A DNA stretch of 43,469 nucleotides from an uncultured Lachnospiraceae bacterium (GTDB taxonomy: Bacteria; Bacillota; Clostridia; Lachnospirales; Lachnospiraceae): positions 1 through 43,469 of the forward strand of contig CAJTJZ010000027.1 in assembly GCA_910576895.1 (NCBI GenBank), given 5' to 3'. Of the stretch, positions 31,357 through 40,016 are shown piece by piece. The position numbers and the translations under genes are program-made. How positions within the stretch are numbered: the first letter of the stretch is position 1; every line of letters starts with the position of its first letter. The notes beneath the pieces were generated by a model. That model made no database searches. It was not told the DNA's origin and worked only from the letters and a program-made list of their open reading frames with translations.

Positions 31357-32823
31357 TTAATTAAGATATCCATAAGGGAATCCACTTTCAAAATCAGAAC
31401 CATTATTTCCGTATCCATAAGGAAGCTGTTTCCCTGAATTAGAAGAATCATTTGTATTATCTTCTGAATTGTTTTGTTGTTTTTCTTTTTCTTGATAAGA
31501 GCTGGAATCACTTTTCTTTCCAAGTGTTACTTGTGTTGTTTTTTCTGTATAAGTTCCATCCGTTTGTGTTACATAAGTAACTTCTATCGTTGTACCACCT
31601 TTTGTATAGGTTAAAATATTTTGGATATCAGAAACAGCAGCAACACTTCTTCCTTTTACTTTTGTAATAATATAACCTTCTTTTAATCCAGCTTTTGCCG
31701 CTGGAGAATTTTCATCTATAGAATTTATGAAAACGCCTGCTGGCATATGGTATAAGTCCTGATAATCTTCTTCTACAGGAACGCCTGTAATGCCAAGATA
31801 TCCTTGCTCTGCTTCTGCAATTTCTTCACGATTCATTAAATCTTCTAAAATTGGAATTGCATCGCTAATTGGAATCGCAAAACCCATACCTTCAATTTCA
31901 TCAGAAGCAAATTTAGCAGAATTAATACCAATAACTTCACCAGAAGCATTTACTAAAGCACCACCACTATTGCCCGGATTGATAGCAGCATCTGTTTGAA
32001 TTAATGTCATAGTGCCATTATCCATTTCTATTTCACGACTAACAGCACTAATATAACCAACGGTTACCGACTGTCCATAGCCGAGGGCATTACCAATTGC
32101 AACTGACATTTCACCAACTTTTAAAGCAGAGGAATCGCCAAGAGTAGCTAGTTTAATTTCTGATTTTGTATCAGAGGAAAGATCGCTAAGCTTTACAGCA
32201 ATGACTGCTAAATCAATACTTGCATCTGTGCCTTTTACAATGGCATTTGCCTTTTTTTCATCCTTAAATGTAACTTCAATGCTTTTAGAATCAGCAACAA
32301 CATGGTTATTTGTTGCAATATACAAATATTCCTTATCTTGTTTGATAATAATACCAGTGCCGCTACCTGTTCCTTCTGATTGTAATTCTTGACCAAAGAA
32401 ATTGTTGGTTTGTACTACTTGACAATCAATAGCAACAATACTTGGCATAACATTTTCTGCAATTTGAGATACATCAGTTTCCATTGTACTTACTGCTTTT
32501 ACGATTTTATTTTGAGAGGAAGTATCTGTATCTGTTAAAGAAAGCTGTTCTTTTGCTTCTTCTTTTTCCTCAAGAGATGTTTCATTTTTAGCTGTAGTAT
32601 GGAATGCACTAGAAATATATTGGAAACCAGAAAAGCTTCCACCAGCTACAAGACCAAAAATAGCAGCATAAGCAGCTCCTTTTACCATTGTTTTAAAGAA
32701 ATCCTTTTTTGGTGGTTTCTTGTTTTCCAAAGGACTATCCTCAATTCGGTAGTTGACTTCTGGAATGATATTTTTGTCATTATTTTCGTTATTATTTTCA
32801 TTAGGATAAAAATTTGTATTCAT
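31357..32823 (-). CDS. htrA: HtrA/DegP-type membrane-anchored serine protease
   Basis: Predicted 488 aa. A ~42-residue cytoplasmic Asn/Pro-rich start precedes one membrane helix (about 48-68). The trypsin-like domain follows with catalytic H174 (TNNHVVADS), D204 (SIDLAVIAV) and S286 (NPGNSGGAL). One PDZ domain covers about 340-435 (YLGITGVPV, PAGVFINSIDENSPAAKAGLKEGYIITKVKG). A Ser/Asn/Tyr/Gly-rich tail ends the protein. It degrades misfolded proteins at the outer face of the membrane under envelope stress. A strong AGGAGG stands before ATG 32823. Single-gene unit, divergent from nadB. Confidence 0.96.
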   Translation of the reverse strand: MNTNFYPNENNNENNDKNIIPEVNYRIEDSPLENKKPPKKDFFKTMVKGAAYAAIFGLVAGGSFSGFQYISSAFHTTAKNETSLEEKEEAKEQLSLTDTDTSSQNKIVKAVSTMETDVSQIAENVMPSIVAIDCQVVQTNNFFGQELQSEGTGSGTGIIIKQDKEYLYIATNNHVVADSKSIEVTFKDEKKANAIVKGTDASIDLAVIAVKLSDLSSDTKSEIKLATLGDSSALKVGEMSVAIGNALGYGQSVTVGYISAVSREIEMDNGTMTLIQTDAAINPGNSGGALVNASGEVIGINSAKFASDEIEGMGFAIPISDAIPILEDLMNREEIAEAEQGYLGITGVPVEEDYQDLYHMPAGVFINSIDENSPAAKAGLKEGYIITKVKGRSVAAVSDIQNILTYTKGGTTIEVTYVTQTDGTYTEKTTQVTLGKKSDSSSYQEKEKQQNNSEDNTNDSSNSGKQLPYGYGNNGSDFESGFPYGYLN

Positions 32824-33138
32824 AAAGGCCTCCTATTCTGCTGCTTTTGCAGCTCTCATTTATATTATGTCTTATTTTTATTGTTCTTTTTTTCTTCTTT
32901 TTATTTGATTGCCGTTTGATTTATGTTATGATTATATTGTAAAAAAGAAGTGTGTTCGGATTGTGATTCATGGGTGAATACTTTGTGATTAAAATGTGTG
33001 AAATCTGTGAACAAAAAAGTTGTAAGAAAATAACAGTTTTAGTAGATTTCTATATAAAAATAGGAAAATTTATAATAGAAATCATGAAAATGGTTTTAAT
33101 AGAAAATATTTAATATTTACAAAAAGTAATAACATATT
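32824..33138. other. Divergent intergenic region between htrA and nadB
   Basis: About 315 AT-rich bases. It contains the htrA ribosome binding site at its left end and a short inverted repeat ATTCA-TGGG-TGAAT near 32966. I could not find a convincing htrA promoter or an NAD-related (NiaR-type) operator by eye. Confidence 0.5.
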
Positions 33139-33167
33139 TTGACATTGCTATAAGGTTTTGTTATAAT
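33139..33167 (+). promoter_or_regulatory. Consensus sigma-A promoter of the nadB-nadC operon
   Basis: TTGACA (33139-33144), 17-bp spacer, TATAAT (33162-33167): a full consensus promoter 35 bp before the nadB start. Such a strong core promoter would usually need a repressor for a biosynthetic operon, but I see no clear operator. Confidence 0.9.
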
Positions 33168-33201
33168 ACATGGGATAAACAAAGAACCGAGGCAAGTGAT
33201 T

Positions 33202-34551
33202 ATGGAGCAGATAAAAGAACAATATGATGTAATTATTGTAGGTACGGGAGCTGCTGGCTTATTTGCTGCATTACAGTTTCCAAAGGATAAAAGTATCTTG
33301 ATGATTACAAAGGATACCGTAGAAAACAGTGACTCTTATTTAGCACAGGGTGGCATTTGTATGTTAAAAAGCCAAGACGATTTTGAAAGCTATTATGAAG
33401 ATACGATGCGAGCAGGACGATATGAAAATTGTCCAGATTCTGTACGCATTATGATTCAAATGTCACCAGAAATTATTGAGGAGCTTATAAAATTTGGAGT
33501 AGAATTTGAACGGGATGCAAATGGCAATCTTTTATTTACAAGAGAAGGAGCACATTCTACCTTTCGTATTCTTTATCATAAAGATGTAACAGGAAAAGAA
33601 ATTACAAGCCGTCTCATTGATCGTATTTATGAACGAGAAAATATTCATGTTTTTGAATATACTACAATGTTAGATTGGCTGATAGAAGAGAAAAAAGAAA
33701 ATAATAGGTATGAAAAGTGTTGTAATGGAATTGTACTACGTTGTCAGGATCATACAGTTAAGGCAGTAAAAAGCCATGTTACCATGCTTGCAACAGGAGG
33801 AATGGGCGGATTATTTCAACATTCTACAAATTTTCGTCATATTACAGGAGATAGTTTAGGAATTGCTTTGGAACATGGAATTACCTTGCAGGATATTAAT
33901 TATATTCAGATACATCCAACAACACTTTATTCTACAAAAGAGGGCAGGAGCTTTTTAATTTCGGAATCTGTTCGAGGAGAAGGTGCAATTTTATTGAACC
34001 CAAAGAATAGACGTTTTGTAGATGAGCTGCTGCCAAGAGATGTTGTGACAACGGCAATTCGAGAGGAAATGGAAAAATTTGAAATGCCTTATGTCTATCT
34101 TTCTTTAAAACATATGCCAAAACAGGAAATATTGCATAGATTTCCTAATATTTATAAGCATTGTTTGGAAGAAGGCTATGATCTTTCAAAAGAGCCAATT
34201 CCGATTACACCAGCACAACATTATTTTATGGGAGGGTTAAAAACAGATACCTATGCTCAAACGTGTTGTGAAAATCTCTATGCTGTTGGAGAAACAGGCT
34301 GTAATGGGGTACATGGGGCAAATCGACTGGCAAGCAATTCTTTATTGGAAAGTCTTGTATTTGCAAAACGTGCAGTACAAAAAATTATGGGTGAATGGAA
34401 AGAAAACGATAAGAGTATAAAATTTAATATTGATATTAGCCATTATCAGGATGATAAGGCTCTTTGGAAAAAATATAAACAACTAATAATGAATGAAATT
34501 AAACGAAAGGATGAGGACTTTTATGTTAAATGGTGTAACGATGAAAATTAA
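33202..34551 (+). CDS. nadB: L-aspartate oxidase
   Basis: Predicted 449 aa flavoprotein that oxidises L-aspartate to iminoaspartate, the first step of de novo NAD synthesis. FAD-binding GTGAAGLFAAL near the N-terminus, SYLAQGGICM, REGAHSTFRILYHKDVTGKEI, LATGGMGGLFQHSTN, QIHPTTL, SESVRGEGAILLN and the C-terminal GETGCNGVHGANRLASNSLLE are all present. It is shorter than the E. coli enzyme (about 540 aa), lacking most of the C-terminal helical domain, as in other clostridial forms. ATG 33202 is favoured because GAGG (33189-33192) is nine bases upstream; GTG 33196 is too close. In anaerobes fumarate or another acceptor replaces oxygen. Overlaps nadC. Confidence 0.95.
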   Translation: MEQIKEQYDVIIVGTGAAGLFAALQFPKDKSILMITKDTVENSDSYLAQGGICMLKSQDDFESYYEDTMRAGRYENCPDSVRIMIQMSPEIIEELIKFGVEFERDANGNLLFTREGAHSTFRILYHKDVTGKEITSRLIDRIYERENIHVFEYTTMLDWLIEEKKENNRYEKCCNGIVLRCQDHTVKAVKSHVTMLATGGMGGLFQHSTNFRHITGDSLGIALEHGITLQDINYIQIHPTTLYSTKEGRSFLISESVRGEGAILLNPKNRRFVDELLPRDVVTTAIREEMEKFEMPYVYLSLKHMPKQEILHRFPNIYKHCLEEGYDLSKEPIPITPAQHYFMGGLKTDTYAQTCCENLYAVGETGCNGVHGANRLASNSLLESLVFAKRAVQKIMGEWKENDKSIKFNIDISHYQDDKALWKKYKQLIMNEIKRKDEDFYVKWCNDEN

Positions 34552-35398
34552 TGTGGATGATTATATTTTAAATGCATTACGTGAGGATATTACAAGCGAG
34601 GATGTAACAACAAATGCGATTATGCCTTGTAAATGTCAGGGAAAAGCAGAATTAATTTGTAAACAAGATGGAATTATCGCAGGACTTTCTGTATTTTTGC
34701 GTACTTTTGAGCTTTTAGATGATACTGCAAGATTTGAAACAGAAGTAAAGGATGGTGATTTTGTAACAAAGGGACAAGTTCTTGGTGTAATTTATGGAGA
34801 TATTCGTGCCCTGCTTTCTGGTGAAAGAACGGCTTTAAATTATTTGCAGAGAATGAGTGGAATTGCAAGCTTTACTTATGAATTATCAAAAGAATTAAAA
34901 GATTGTAAGACAAAGCTTTTAGACACTAGAAAGACAACACCAAATATGCGGCCATTTGAAAAATATGCAGTTAAGATTGGCGGAGGCTATAATCATCGTT
35001 ATAATTTGTCAGATGGGATTTTAATTAAGGATAATCATATTGGGGCAGCAGGAAGTATTACAAAAGCAGTTGCACTTGCAAAAGAATATGCACCATTTGT
35101 AAGAAAGGTTGAAGTAGAAACAGAAAGTTTAGAACAGGTGCAGGAGGCATTAGATGCTGGTGCAGATATTATTATGCTTGATAATATGGATAATAAAACA
35201 ATGAAACAGGCAGTAGAGTTAATTGCAGGACGTGCATTAACAGAATGTTCTGGTAATGTAACAAAGGAGCGTCTGCATGAAATTTCAGAACTTGGTGTAG
35301 ACTATGTATCATCTGGTGCTTTAACACATTCAGCACCTATTATGGATATCTCATTAAAAAATTTAGTTCCTATAGAATCAAAAGTATCTGTGGAGTAA
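34523..35398 (+). CDS. nadC: Nicotinate-nucleotide pyrophosphorylase (quinolinate phosphoribosyltransferase)
   Basis: Predicted 291 aa. It converts quinolinate and PRPP to nicotinate mononucleotide. Motifs: LREDITSEDVTTNAI, LSGERTALNYLQRMSGIAS, LLDTRKTTPNMRPFEKYAVKIGGGYNHRYNLSDGILIKDNHI, VEVETESLEQVQEALDAGADIIMLDNM and DYVSSGALTHSAP. The start at ATG 34523 is chosen for the AGGATGAGG site six bases upstream; in-frame ATGs at 34493 and 34511 lack one. It overlaps the end of nadB by 29 bp, implying translational coupling. The missing middle enzyme, quinolinate synthase NadA, is not in the window. Confidence 0.95.
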   Translation: MLNGVTMKINVDDYILNALREDITSEDVTTNAIMPCKCQGKAELICKQDGIIAGLSVFLRTFELLDDTARFETEVKDGDFVTKGQVLGVIYGDIRALLSGERTALNYLQRMSGIASFTYELSKELKDCKTKLLDTRKTTPNMRPFEKYAVKIGGGYNHRYNLSDGILIKDNHIGAAGSITKAVALAKEYAPFVRKVEVETESLEQVQEALDAGADIIMLDNMDNKTMKQAVELIAGRALTECSGNVTKERLHEISELGVDYVSSGALTHSAPIMDISLKNLVPIESKVSVE

Positions 35399-35407
35399 AG
35401 AAGTTAT

Positions 35408-35638
35408 ATGCGAGAAATAGAATTTAAAATGGAGCGAAGCGGTCTTGTGGAAGTTGGACAGAAAGTGGAAATACGAGAAGGACGGCTTCCTTATAATTAT
35501 TATTATGTAGTAGAGCCAGCCGTTGCAATGTCTGGAAACTTTTTATTACAAGAAAGACTTTATGCAAGTTATGGCATTGTAAAGGAAATTTTAGAAAAAG
35601 AAACAGGGATGTATTTAATTGTAGAGTTTGAGGAATAG
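35408..35638 (+). CDS. Small conserved-looking protein after nadC
   Basis: Predicted 76 aa, acidic and soluble, starting MREIEFKMERSGLVEVGQKVEIREGRLPYNYYY and ending in VEFEE. AAAGAAG stands before ATG 35408, nine bases after the nadC stop, so it is the third gene of the nad operon. The pattern suggests a small beta-rich fold with a GQKVEI turn as in SH3-like barrels; this is impression only. No function assigned. Confidence 0.7.
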   Translation: MREIEFKMERSGLVEVGQKVEIREGRLPYNYYYVVEPAVAMSGNFLLQERLYASYGIVKEILEKETGMYLIVEFEE

Positions 35639-35709
35639 GAAAAAATAACATAAGGCCTGTTATGTGAAATAGAATAAATTAATGATAAAATAAATTTTAT
35701 ATTTTTTTA

Positions 35710-35762
35710 GGAATTGTTTATAAATAATAGATAGTAAGAAGGAGTCATTTATAAACAATTCC
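35710..35762. repeat. 15-bp perfect inverted repeat with 23-nt loop
   Basis: GGAATTGTTTATAAA (35710-35724) pairs exactly with TTTATAAACAATTCC (35748-35762). The loop contains AGAAGGAGTCA, a ribosome-binding-like sequence. Neither side has a terminator-like T run of its own in the right place. It lies between the convergent ends of the nad operon and the alarmone synthetase gene. A smaller hairpin (ACATAA/TTATGT) stands near 35650. Confidence 0.75.
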
Positions 35763-35785
35763 ATTGTATCATGTTTTCATTAATT

Positions 35786-36523
35786 TTATGATTCTGCAAC
35801 AATATCTTCTGTATCATTAAATACATGGCCATAAGCTTCCGTAATATCAGCATCAAAGGTTTCATATAAATTTTCTTTATCTTGCCATGAATTATCTTTA
35901 TTGTATTTTTGTACTTCTTCATTAATTGACATCATTTTTTGATCTAAAAAGTTTACAATATCTGCACATCGTTTTAATTCCGTTCTGATTCTTGCGGGTG
36001 CACTTCCTTCAAATTTATAATAAATTTTATGTTCTAAGCTTGCCCAGAAATCCATAGCAATTGTCCGAATTTGAATTTCTACTTTTGTTGGTACAACGTG
36101 ATTAGAAAGAAATACAGGTACTGTTACAATCATATGATAGCTCATATAGCCATTTGGTTTTGGTCGCATAATATAATCTTTTACCTTTAGTACCTTAACA
36201 TCATTTTGTTTTGTAATCATATCAGCAATCCGATAAATATCAGAAGAAAAGGAACAAATAACACGAATCCCAGCAACATCATTTACATATTTAATTACAT
36301 TTTCTATTTTTAATTCCTTTTTTTTATGACGAATTTTTCTAGCAATACTTTCTGGTGATTTAATCCGCGAGGACATATGTTCAATAGGATTATATTTATA
36401 AGCAAGCTTAAATTCATTGCTTAAAATTTCTAATTTAGTATTAAATTCTTTAAGAGCAGAAGTATATAAAAGCATTGCTTTGCTCCATTCTGTTTCTTCG
36501 TCATAATAAAGTGGTAATTCCAT
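35786..36523 (-). CDS. Small alarmone synthetase (RelA_SpoT-domain GTP pyrophosphokinase, RelQ/YjbM type)
   Basis: Predicted 245 aa. It makes (p)ppGpp from ATP and GDP/GTP; no hydrolase, TGS or ACT domain is present. Key blocks: IKSPESIARKIRHKK, VNDVAGIRVICSFSSDIYRIADMI, YIMRPKPNGYMSYHMIVTVPV and VEIQIRTIAMDFWASLEHKIYYKF, the synthetase core. The start at ATG 36523 is chosen because GGAG lies nine bases upstream; an earlier ATG at 36568 has no site. A C-terminal extension of about 60 residues follows the core. Monocistronic, downstream of a GNAT gene on the same strand. Confidence 0.92.
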   Translation of the reverse strand: MELPLYYDEETEWSKAMLLYTSALKEFNTKLEILSNEFKLAYKYNPIEHMSSRIKSPESIARKIRHKKKELKIENVIKYVNDVAGIRVICSFSSDIYRIADMITKQNDVKVLKVKDYIMRPKPNGYMSYHMIVTVPVFLSNHVVPTKVEIQIRTIAMDFWASLEHKIYYKFEGSAPARIRTELKRCADIVNFLDQKMMSINEEVQKYNKDNSWQDKENLYETFDADITEAYGHVFNDTEDIVAES

Positions 36524-36633
36524 AATTAAAATCTCCGTTTCTGCATATATTTTTATCAATGTAATCATGGGAAGAATTTTCTGTGTAATTAAGGCCTGTA
36601 ATACTTTTTATGCATGAAAAGCAGTATAGGCAG

Positions 36634-36650
36634 CAGGCATTTCATGCCTG
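36634..36650. repeat. Short GC-rich hairpin
   Basis: CAGGCAT-TTC-ATGCCTG, a perfect 7-bp stem in the gap between the GNAT and alarmone synthetase genes. No T run follows on either strand. Confidence 0.5.
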
Positions 36651-36697
36651 TCGATTGTAAGAATTTTCTATTTTTTATTTTCTGTCCCAATAAAAAT

Positions 36698-36725
36698 AAA
36701 ATGCGTTTGTGACATGGAACGCTTT
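36698..36725 (-). terminator. Probable terminator of the GNAT gene
   Basis: On the minus strand AAAGCGTT pairs with AACGCATTT around a 10-nt loop, followed by TTATTTTTATT. It begins just after the GNAT stop codon. Confidence 0.6.
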
Positions 36726-36733
36726 GTTCTTAT

Positions 36734-37561
36734 TTAAAAAAGTTTTTTTGCACGAAACCAATAAGTATATAGATATTGGAATCCAAGTCTTTCATATAAT
36801 TTTCTAGCTCCATGATTATTTGCTTTTACTTGTAAATATGCATGGCTTGCTCCAAGTTTCATAGCTTCTGAAATAATGGTACTGCAAATGGCCTGTCCAA
36901 AATGTTTTCTGCGACAGCTTGCTTCAACATAAATGGCATATAAACCAATGTGATTTCGATCTAAAATTCCAAGTCCAGAGGCTACCATGCGGCCATCTAC
37001 TTCAATTCTTGCAACAATTGTTTGCTTTGGAATTGCTTTAAACATAGAAGGAACAATTCTTAAATGGGTTGGGTTTGTAGTTCCATTTAAGCGAAATAAG
37101 CTTGTAATCCAATCATCTGTAATGGTATCACAAAGCTGTACTAATACATTGTTCGGATAAGCCACAAAGGAAGGAAGCCCAGAATTTCTTTGATAAAATT
37201 CATATTCTGCACTAATAGAAGAATAAGGGTGAAAAGATGTTAATGGCATTGTCAATACATCGGTGATATGCTGCTTTTCATAACCTTGATTTTCTAATAG
37301 TGTATCAAAGGTTTCTGGCTCAAATGGGCTGATTTTAAAAATCGCTGGTGTATGTGCATTTAAATATTCGCTTTCACAAAAAGCAATCTTTTCTTCTAAT
37401 GGTAGTGTAGAAGGAGCGACAAGATTGACACAATTTGTTCTATGTGTATAGTTATAAGAAAAGTGAATTAGCCAACCATCGTAAAGTTCCATTTTGTGAG
37501 ATGGCCATGCGTTTAATGAAATTTCTTCAATTAAATGTATATAATTATCTATATTATCCAT
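36734..37561 (-). CDS. GNAT-family N-acetyltransferase
   Basis: Predicted 275 aa. The C-terminal ~130 residues are a GNAT domain: RIEVDGRMVASGLGILDRNHIGLYAIYVEASCRRKHFGQAICSTIISEAMKLGASHAYLQVKANNHGARKLYERLGF, with the acetyl-CoA loop RRKHFGQA and the usual C-terminal signature. The N-terminal half (NIDNYIHLIEEISLNAWPSHKMELYDGWLIHF) is the partner domain common in this clostridial subgroup. Substrate unknown. GGGGAAA precedes ATG 37561. Confidence 0.9.
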   Translation of the reverse strand: MDNIDNYIHLIEEISLNAWPSHKMELYDGWLIHFSYNYTHRTNCVNLVAPSTLPLEEKIAFCESEYLNAHTPAIFKISPFEPETFDTLLENQGYEKQHITDVLTMPLTSFHPYSSISAEYEFYQRNSGLPSFVAYPNNVLVQLCDTITDDWITSLFRLNGTTNPTHLRIVPSMFKAIPKQTIVARIEVDGRMVASGLGILDRNHIGLYAIYVEASCRRKHFGQAICSTIISEAMKLGASHAYLQVKANNHGARKLYERLGFQYLYTYWFRAKKLF

Positions 37562-37718
37562 AATAATTTCCCCATATTTTCGATTGATAATAGTATTATA
37601 ATCGGAAATGACAGTTCTTGCAATATAAGGAATGTAAATACTGTATAAAAAAAATATGAAGCTATAGGTACAAAATCCTATATTTTAAGCTATTATAAGG
37701 CAATATAAAGTAATTGGA
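37562..37718. other. Intergenic, nothing recognised
   Basis: AT-rich upstream region of the GNAT gene. It should contain that gene's promoter; I see no clear -35/-10 pair, RNA gene or ORF. Confidence 0.4.
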
Positions 37719-37806
37719 GAACAAAGCGAGCTTGCTCGCTTTTGTTCGAATATGGCGGCAAACTCTGTTTGCAATCCGCTGAAGCGGACTGGCTCTAAAG
37801 AGCCAG
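37719..37806. repeat. Composite array of four GC-rich hairpins
   Basis: GAACAAA-GCGAG with CTCGC-TTTTGTTC (37719-37747), GCAAAC-TCT-GTTTGC (37758-37772), CCGCT-GA-AGCGG (37776-37787) and CTGGCTC-TAAA-GAGCCAG (37789-37806). No coding potential and no T run. It lies between the start of the GNAT gene and the end of the DUF885 gene. The CCGCT/AGCGG stem also occurs at 28128-28140. Confidence 0.85.
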
Positions 37807-37858
37807 CCGATAAATATTATGTTTTATTTGAATTATTTTAGTAATTTATGCTATTGTT

Positions 37859-39850
37859 TTATAATTCTTGTTTAATCCATTCTTTTAATAAAGAAAAGCT
37901 GCAAGGACCAGCAGTAAGTACAGCTTCATGAAAAGATGTTAAATCAAAACTATCTTGAAGTCTTTCCTGTGTTTCTTCTTTTAAAGAAAAAAATTCAAGA
38001 CAGCCAATTGTATATTTCAAATAATTGGCAGGTTCGGCAAGAATTTGTAAGTAAATATTATGAATCCCTTCTTCATTTGTAATACCAAATCCCTTTAGAT
38101 AATCTTTTAAGCCTCCTTCTGTATAACAATCATAGTGAATATGAATATCTGCCATAGCATACATACAAAGTGTTAAAATAGCATTATTTTCCTGAAGAAT
38201 AACAGCATAATCTGATAATCCAGAAAGACGATAGGAATACATTTCTGCATAACTTGCCCAGCCTTCATTATAGCCCGGATAAGAAAGGATCATACGCAGC
38301 ATATCGGGATTTGTTGCTTGAAACATAGCATTTTGATATAAATGACCCGGATATCCTTCATGAGCAAGAGTAGTAAAAAAGCTTAAATCATCCCGAATTT
38401 GTGGCTCATTAATATAGATACAATTTTCTGTATTACAGTCAATAGGCGGCGTTAAATAAAAAGCAGGACTTAAGTATTCTGTTAGAGATTCTGGTACAGA
38501 AAGAATATTGCAAGCAATTTGAGATGCCATTGGAAAATCCTCTGCAATTCGTGTTCTTAAATAGGAAATTGTATTGCTGGCATCAGAAAATGGAAGGGAA
38601 TAGTGATCAGCTTCTTCTATAGCATCCTCTACAACAGAATTTTCTACCATAGAATTTCCTTGATTATTTGTGTTATCTTGCTCATTTAATATGGTATTTT
38701 GTTTTTTAGAAGAAGAATCTTCAGAATGCTTAGAGCTTTCAATAACATTGGAAATTTTAGATGCACAAAGAAGGATTCTGTCATTGATAAGTCTTTTTAA
38801 TTCTTCTATATTTCGATCAGACCCTGTATTATGGTGAACAAGTTTTTTATAATATTCTTTCCCTTCTGGAAAATAAGAAAGACCACAGGTATTTTCATTA
38901 CTTTTTAATAGATCTTTAAAAACATAGCCTAGATATTGATAAGCAGGATAAAAATATTCTTTTAATGTTTGTTTATTTTTTTCTATCCATTCTGTACTTT
39001 GTTTATCAGAAATAACTGTTTTTTTTGATAATTCCTGAAGTCGTTCTTCAAAGCTTATAATTAGAAAATTTTTTTTATCTTTTTTCTTTTCCATAGCTGT
39101 TATTTCATCACATTGATTTAAAATAGCAAGAGCATTTTCTTTATGCATAAAAAGTCCTGCTTCTGCTTTTTGGCGTTCAAATGCAGCAAGTTGTTCAAAA
39201 TAGGCAGGAAGATGTGTTAATAATGTAAGATAATCTTCAACATCTTGTTCCCGATAAAAGGTATATTCACTAAGTAGTACTGGAAGTTGTGCCTGAATCC
39301 CAATTGTTTTGCTTAAAGGTTCTGCATAAAGTTGATAATCTGCCATAGCAATGCTGTCTTCAAGAGATTCTTTAAAAACTTGATATGTCATTTTTTGTTG
39401 TTTTGTTAGGGATTTGTAAGGAAACTTAGAAAGGAGATATAAATAATTTTCCGCACTAATGGCTTCCCTATGTTCTGTTTCTGCTTCTCCAAAAGATGGC
39501 TTGATATTATCAAGTCCAAATTTTTCTGGATAGGCTAATGTATAATGAAGAGAAATACTGTCAAAGGAGATTTCCTGCAAAAATGCTTGCTTGCAGAAAT
39601 AAGAAAAGGCTTCTTGAATATCTTCTTCAGCTAAAGTTTTAGAACCGTCTTCTGGTGTTAAAAGGGAAAGAATGGTACTGCCAAAATCTGTATTTTGAAT
39701 GCTAGTAGAAGGATCTGTTGTATTTTTCGATGATTGTGATAATGGATTCTTGATATTGCAGCCAGAAATCGTTAAGCATAAAAGGAAAACAAAAAAAAGA
39801 AGGAGGGATGTTATATATTTTTTTATGGATGTTTTGTGAGAGGAAAACAA
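37859..39850 (-). CDS. DUF885-family lipoprotein, probable metallopeptidase
   Basis: Predicted 663 aa starting at TTG 39850, with AGGTGG six bases upstream and no in-frame ATG before the signal sequence, so the TTG start is firm. A lipoprotein signal runs through the lipobox LTISGC (about 26-31). DUF885 signatures are HEGYPGH (H497, E498, H502), an HExxxxH-type zinc site, and NEGWASYAEMYSY downstream, which supplies a third ligand. A Ser/Asn/Gln-rich stretch near 365-395 is probably a disordered insertion. It should be anchored on the outer face of the membrane as a peptidase; substrate unknown. Confidence 0.9.
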   Translation of the reverse strand: MFSSHKTSIKKYITSLLLFFVFLLCLTISGCNIKNPLSQSSKNTTDPSTSIQNTDFGSTILSLLTPEDGSKTLAEEDIQEAFSYFCKQAFLQEISFDSISLHYTLAYPEKFGLDNIKPSFGEAETEHREAISAENYLYLLSKFPYKSLTKQQKMTYQVFKESLEDSIAMADYQLYAEPLSKTIGIQAQLPVLLSEYTFYREQDVEDYLTLLTHLPAYFEQLAAFERQKAEAGLFMHKENALAILNQCDEITAMEKKKDKKNFLIISFEERLQELSKKTVISDKQSTEWIEKNKQTLKEYFYPAYQYLGYVFKDLLKSNENTCGLSYFPEGKEYYKKLVHHNTGSDRNIEELKRLINDRILLCASKISNVIESSKHSEDSSSKKQNTILNEQDNTNNQGNSMVENSVVEDAIEEADHYSLPFSDASNTISYLRTRIAEDFPMASQIACNILSVPESLTEYLSPAFYLTPPIDCNTENCIYINEPQIRDDLSFFTTLAHEGYPGHLYQNAMFQATNPDMLRMILSYPGYNEGWASYAEMYSYRLSGLSDYAVILQENNAILTLCMYAMADIHIHYDCYTEGGLKDYLKGFGITNEEGIHNIYLQILAEPANYLKYTIGCLEFFSLKEETQERLQDSFDLTSFHEAVLTAGPCSFSLLKEWIKQEL

Positions 39851-39920
39851 AGGAAGCCACCTGAATGATGTATTTTTATGATCATATGAAAAAAAAGAGA
39901 GGAATAGAACAAAAATAAAA

Positions 39921-39960
39921 AAAGACAGACCATAGAGAAAAGGAATTTCTATGGTCTGTT
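39921..39960 (-). terminator. Rho-independent terminator of the secreted repeat protein gene
   Basis: On the minus strand ACAGACCATAG pairs with CTATGGTCTGT, followed by CTTTTTTTATTTTTG. It lies 57 bp after the stop codon of the gene at 40017. Confidence 0.8.
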
Positions 39961-40016
39961 ATACTTATCATTTTAATTATTTTAGCAAGATTAGTGATTA
40001 GTAAGATTAGTATTTA

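Noticed and set aside
34493..34522. Upstream ATG codons as nadC start
   Set aside because: Only ATG 34523 has a ribosome binding site (AGGATGAGG) at proper distance; the others would extend the overlap with nadB without support.
36524..36568. Longer N-terminus for the alarmone synthetase
   Set aside because: ATG 36568 has no ribosome binding site, while ATG 36523 has GGAG at nine bases and begins near the usual family start.
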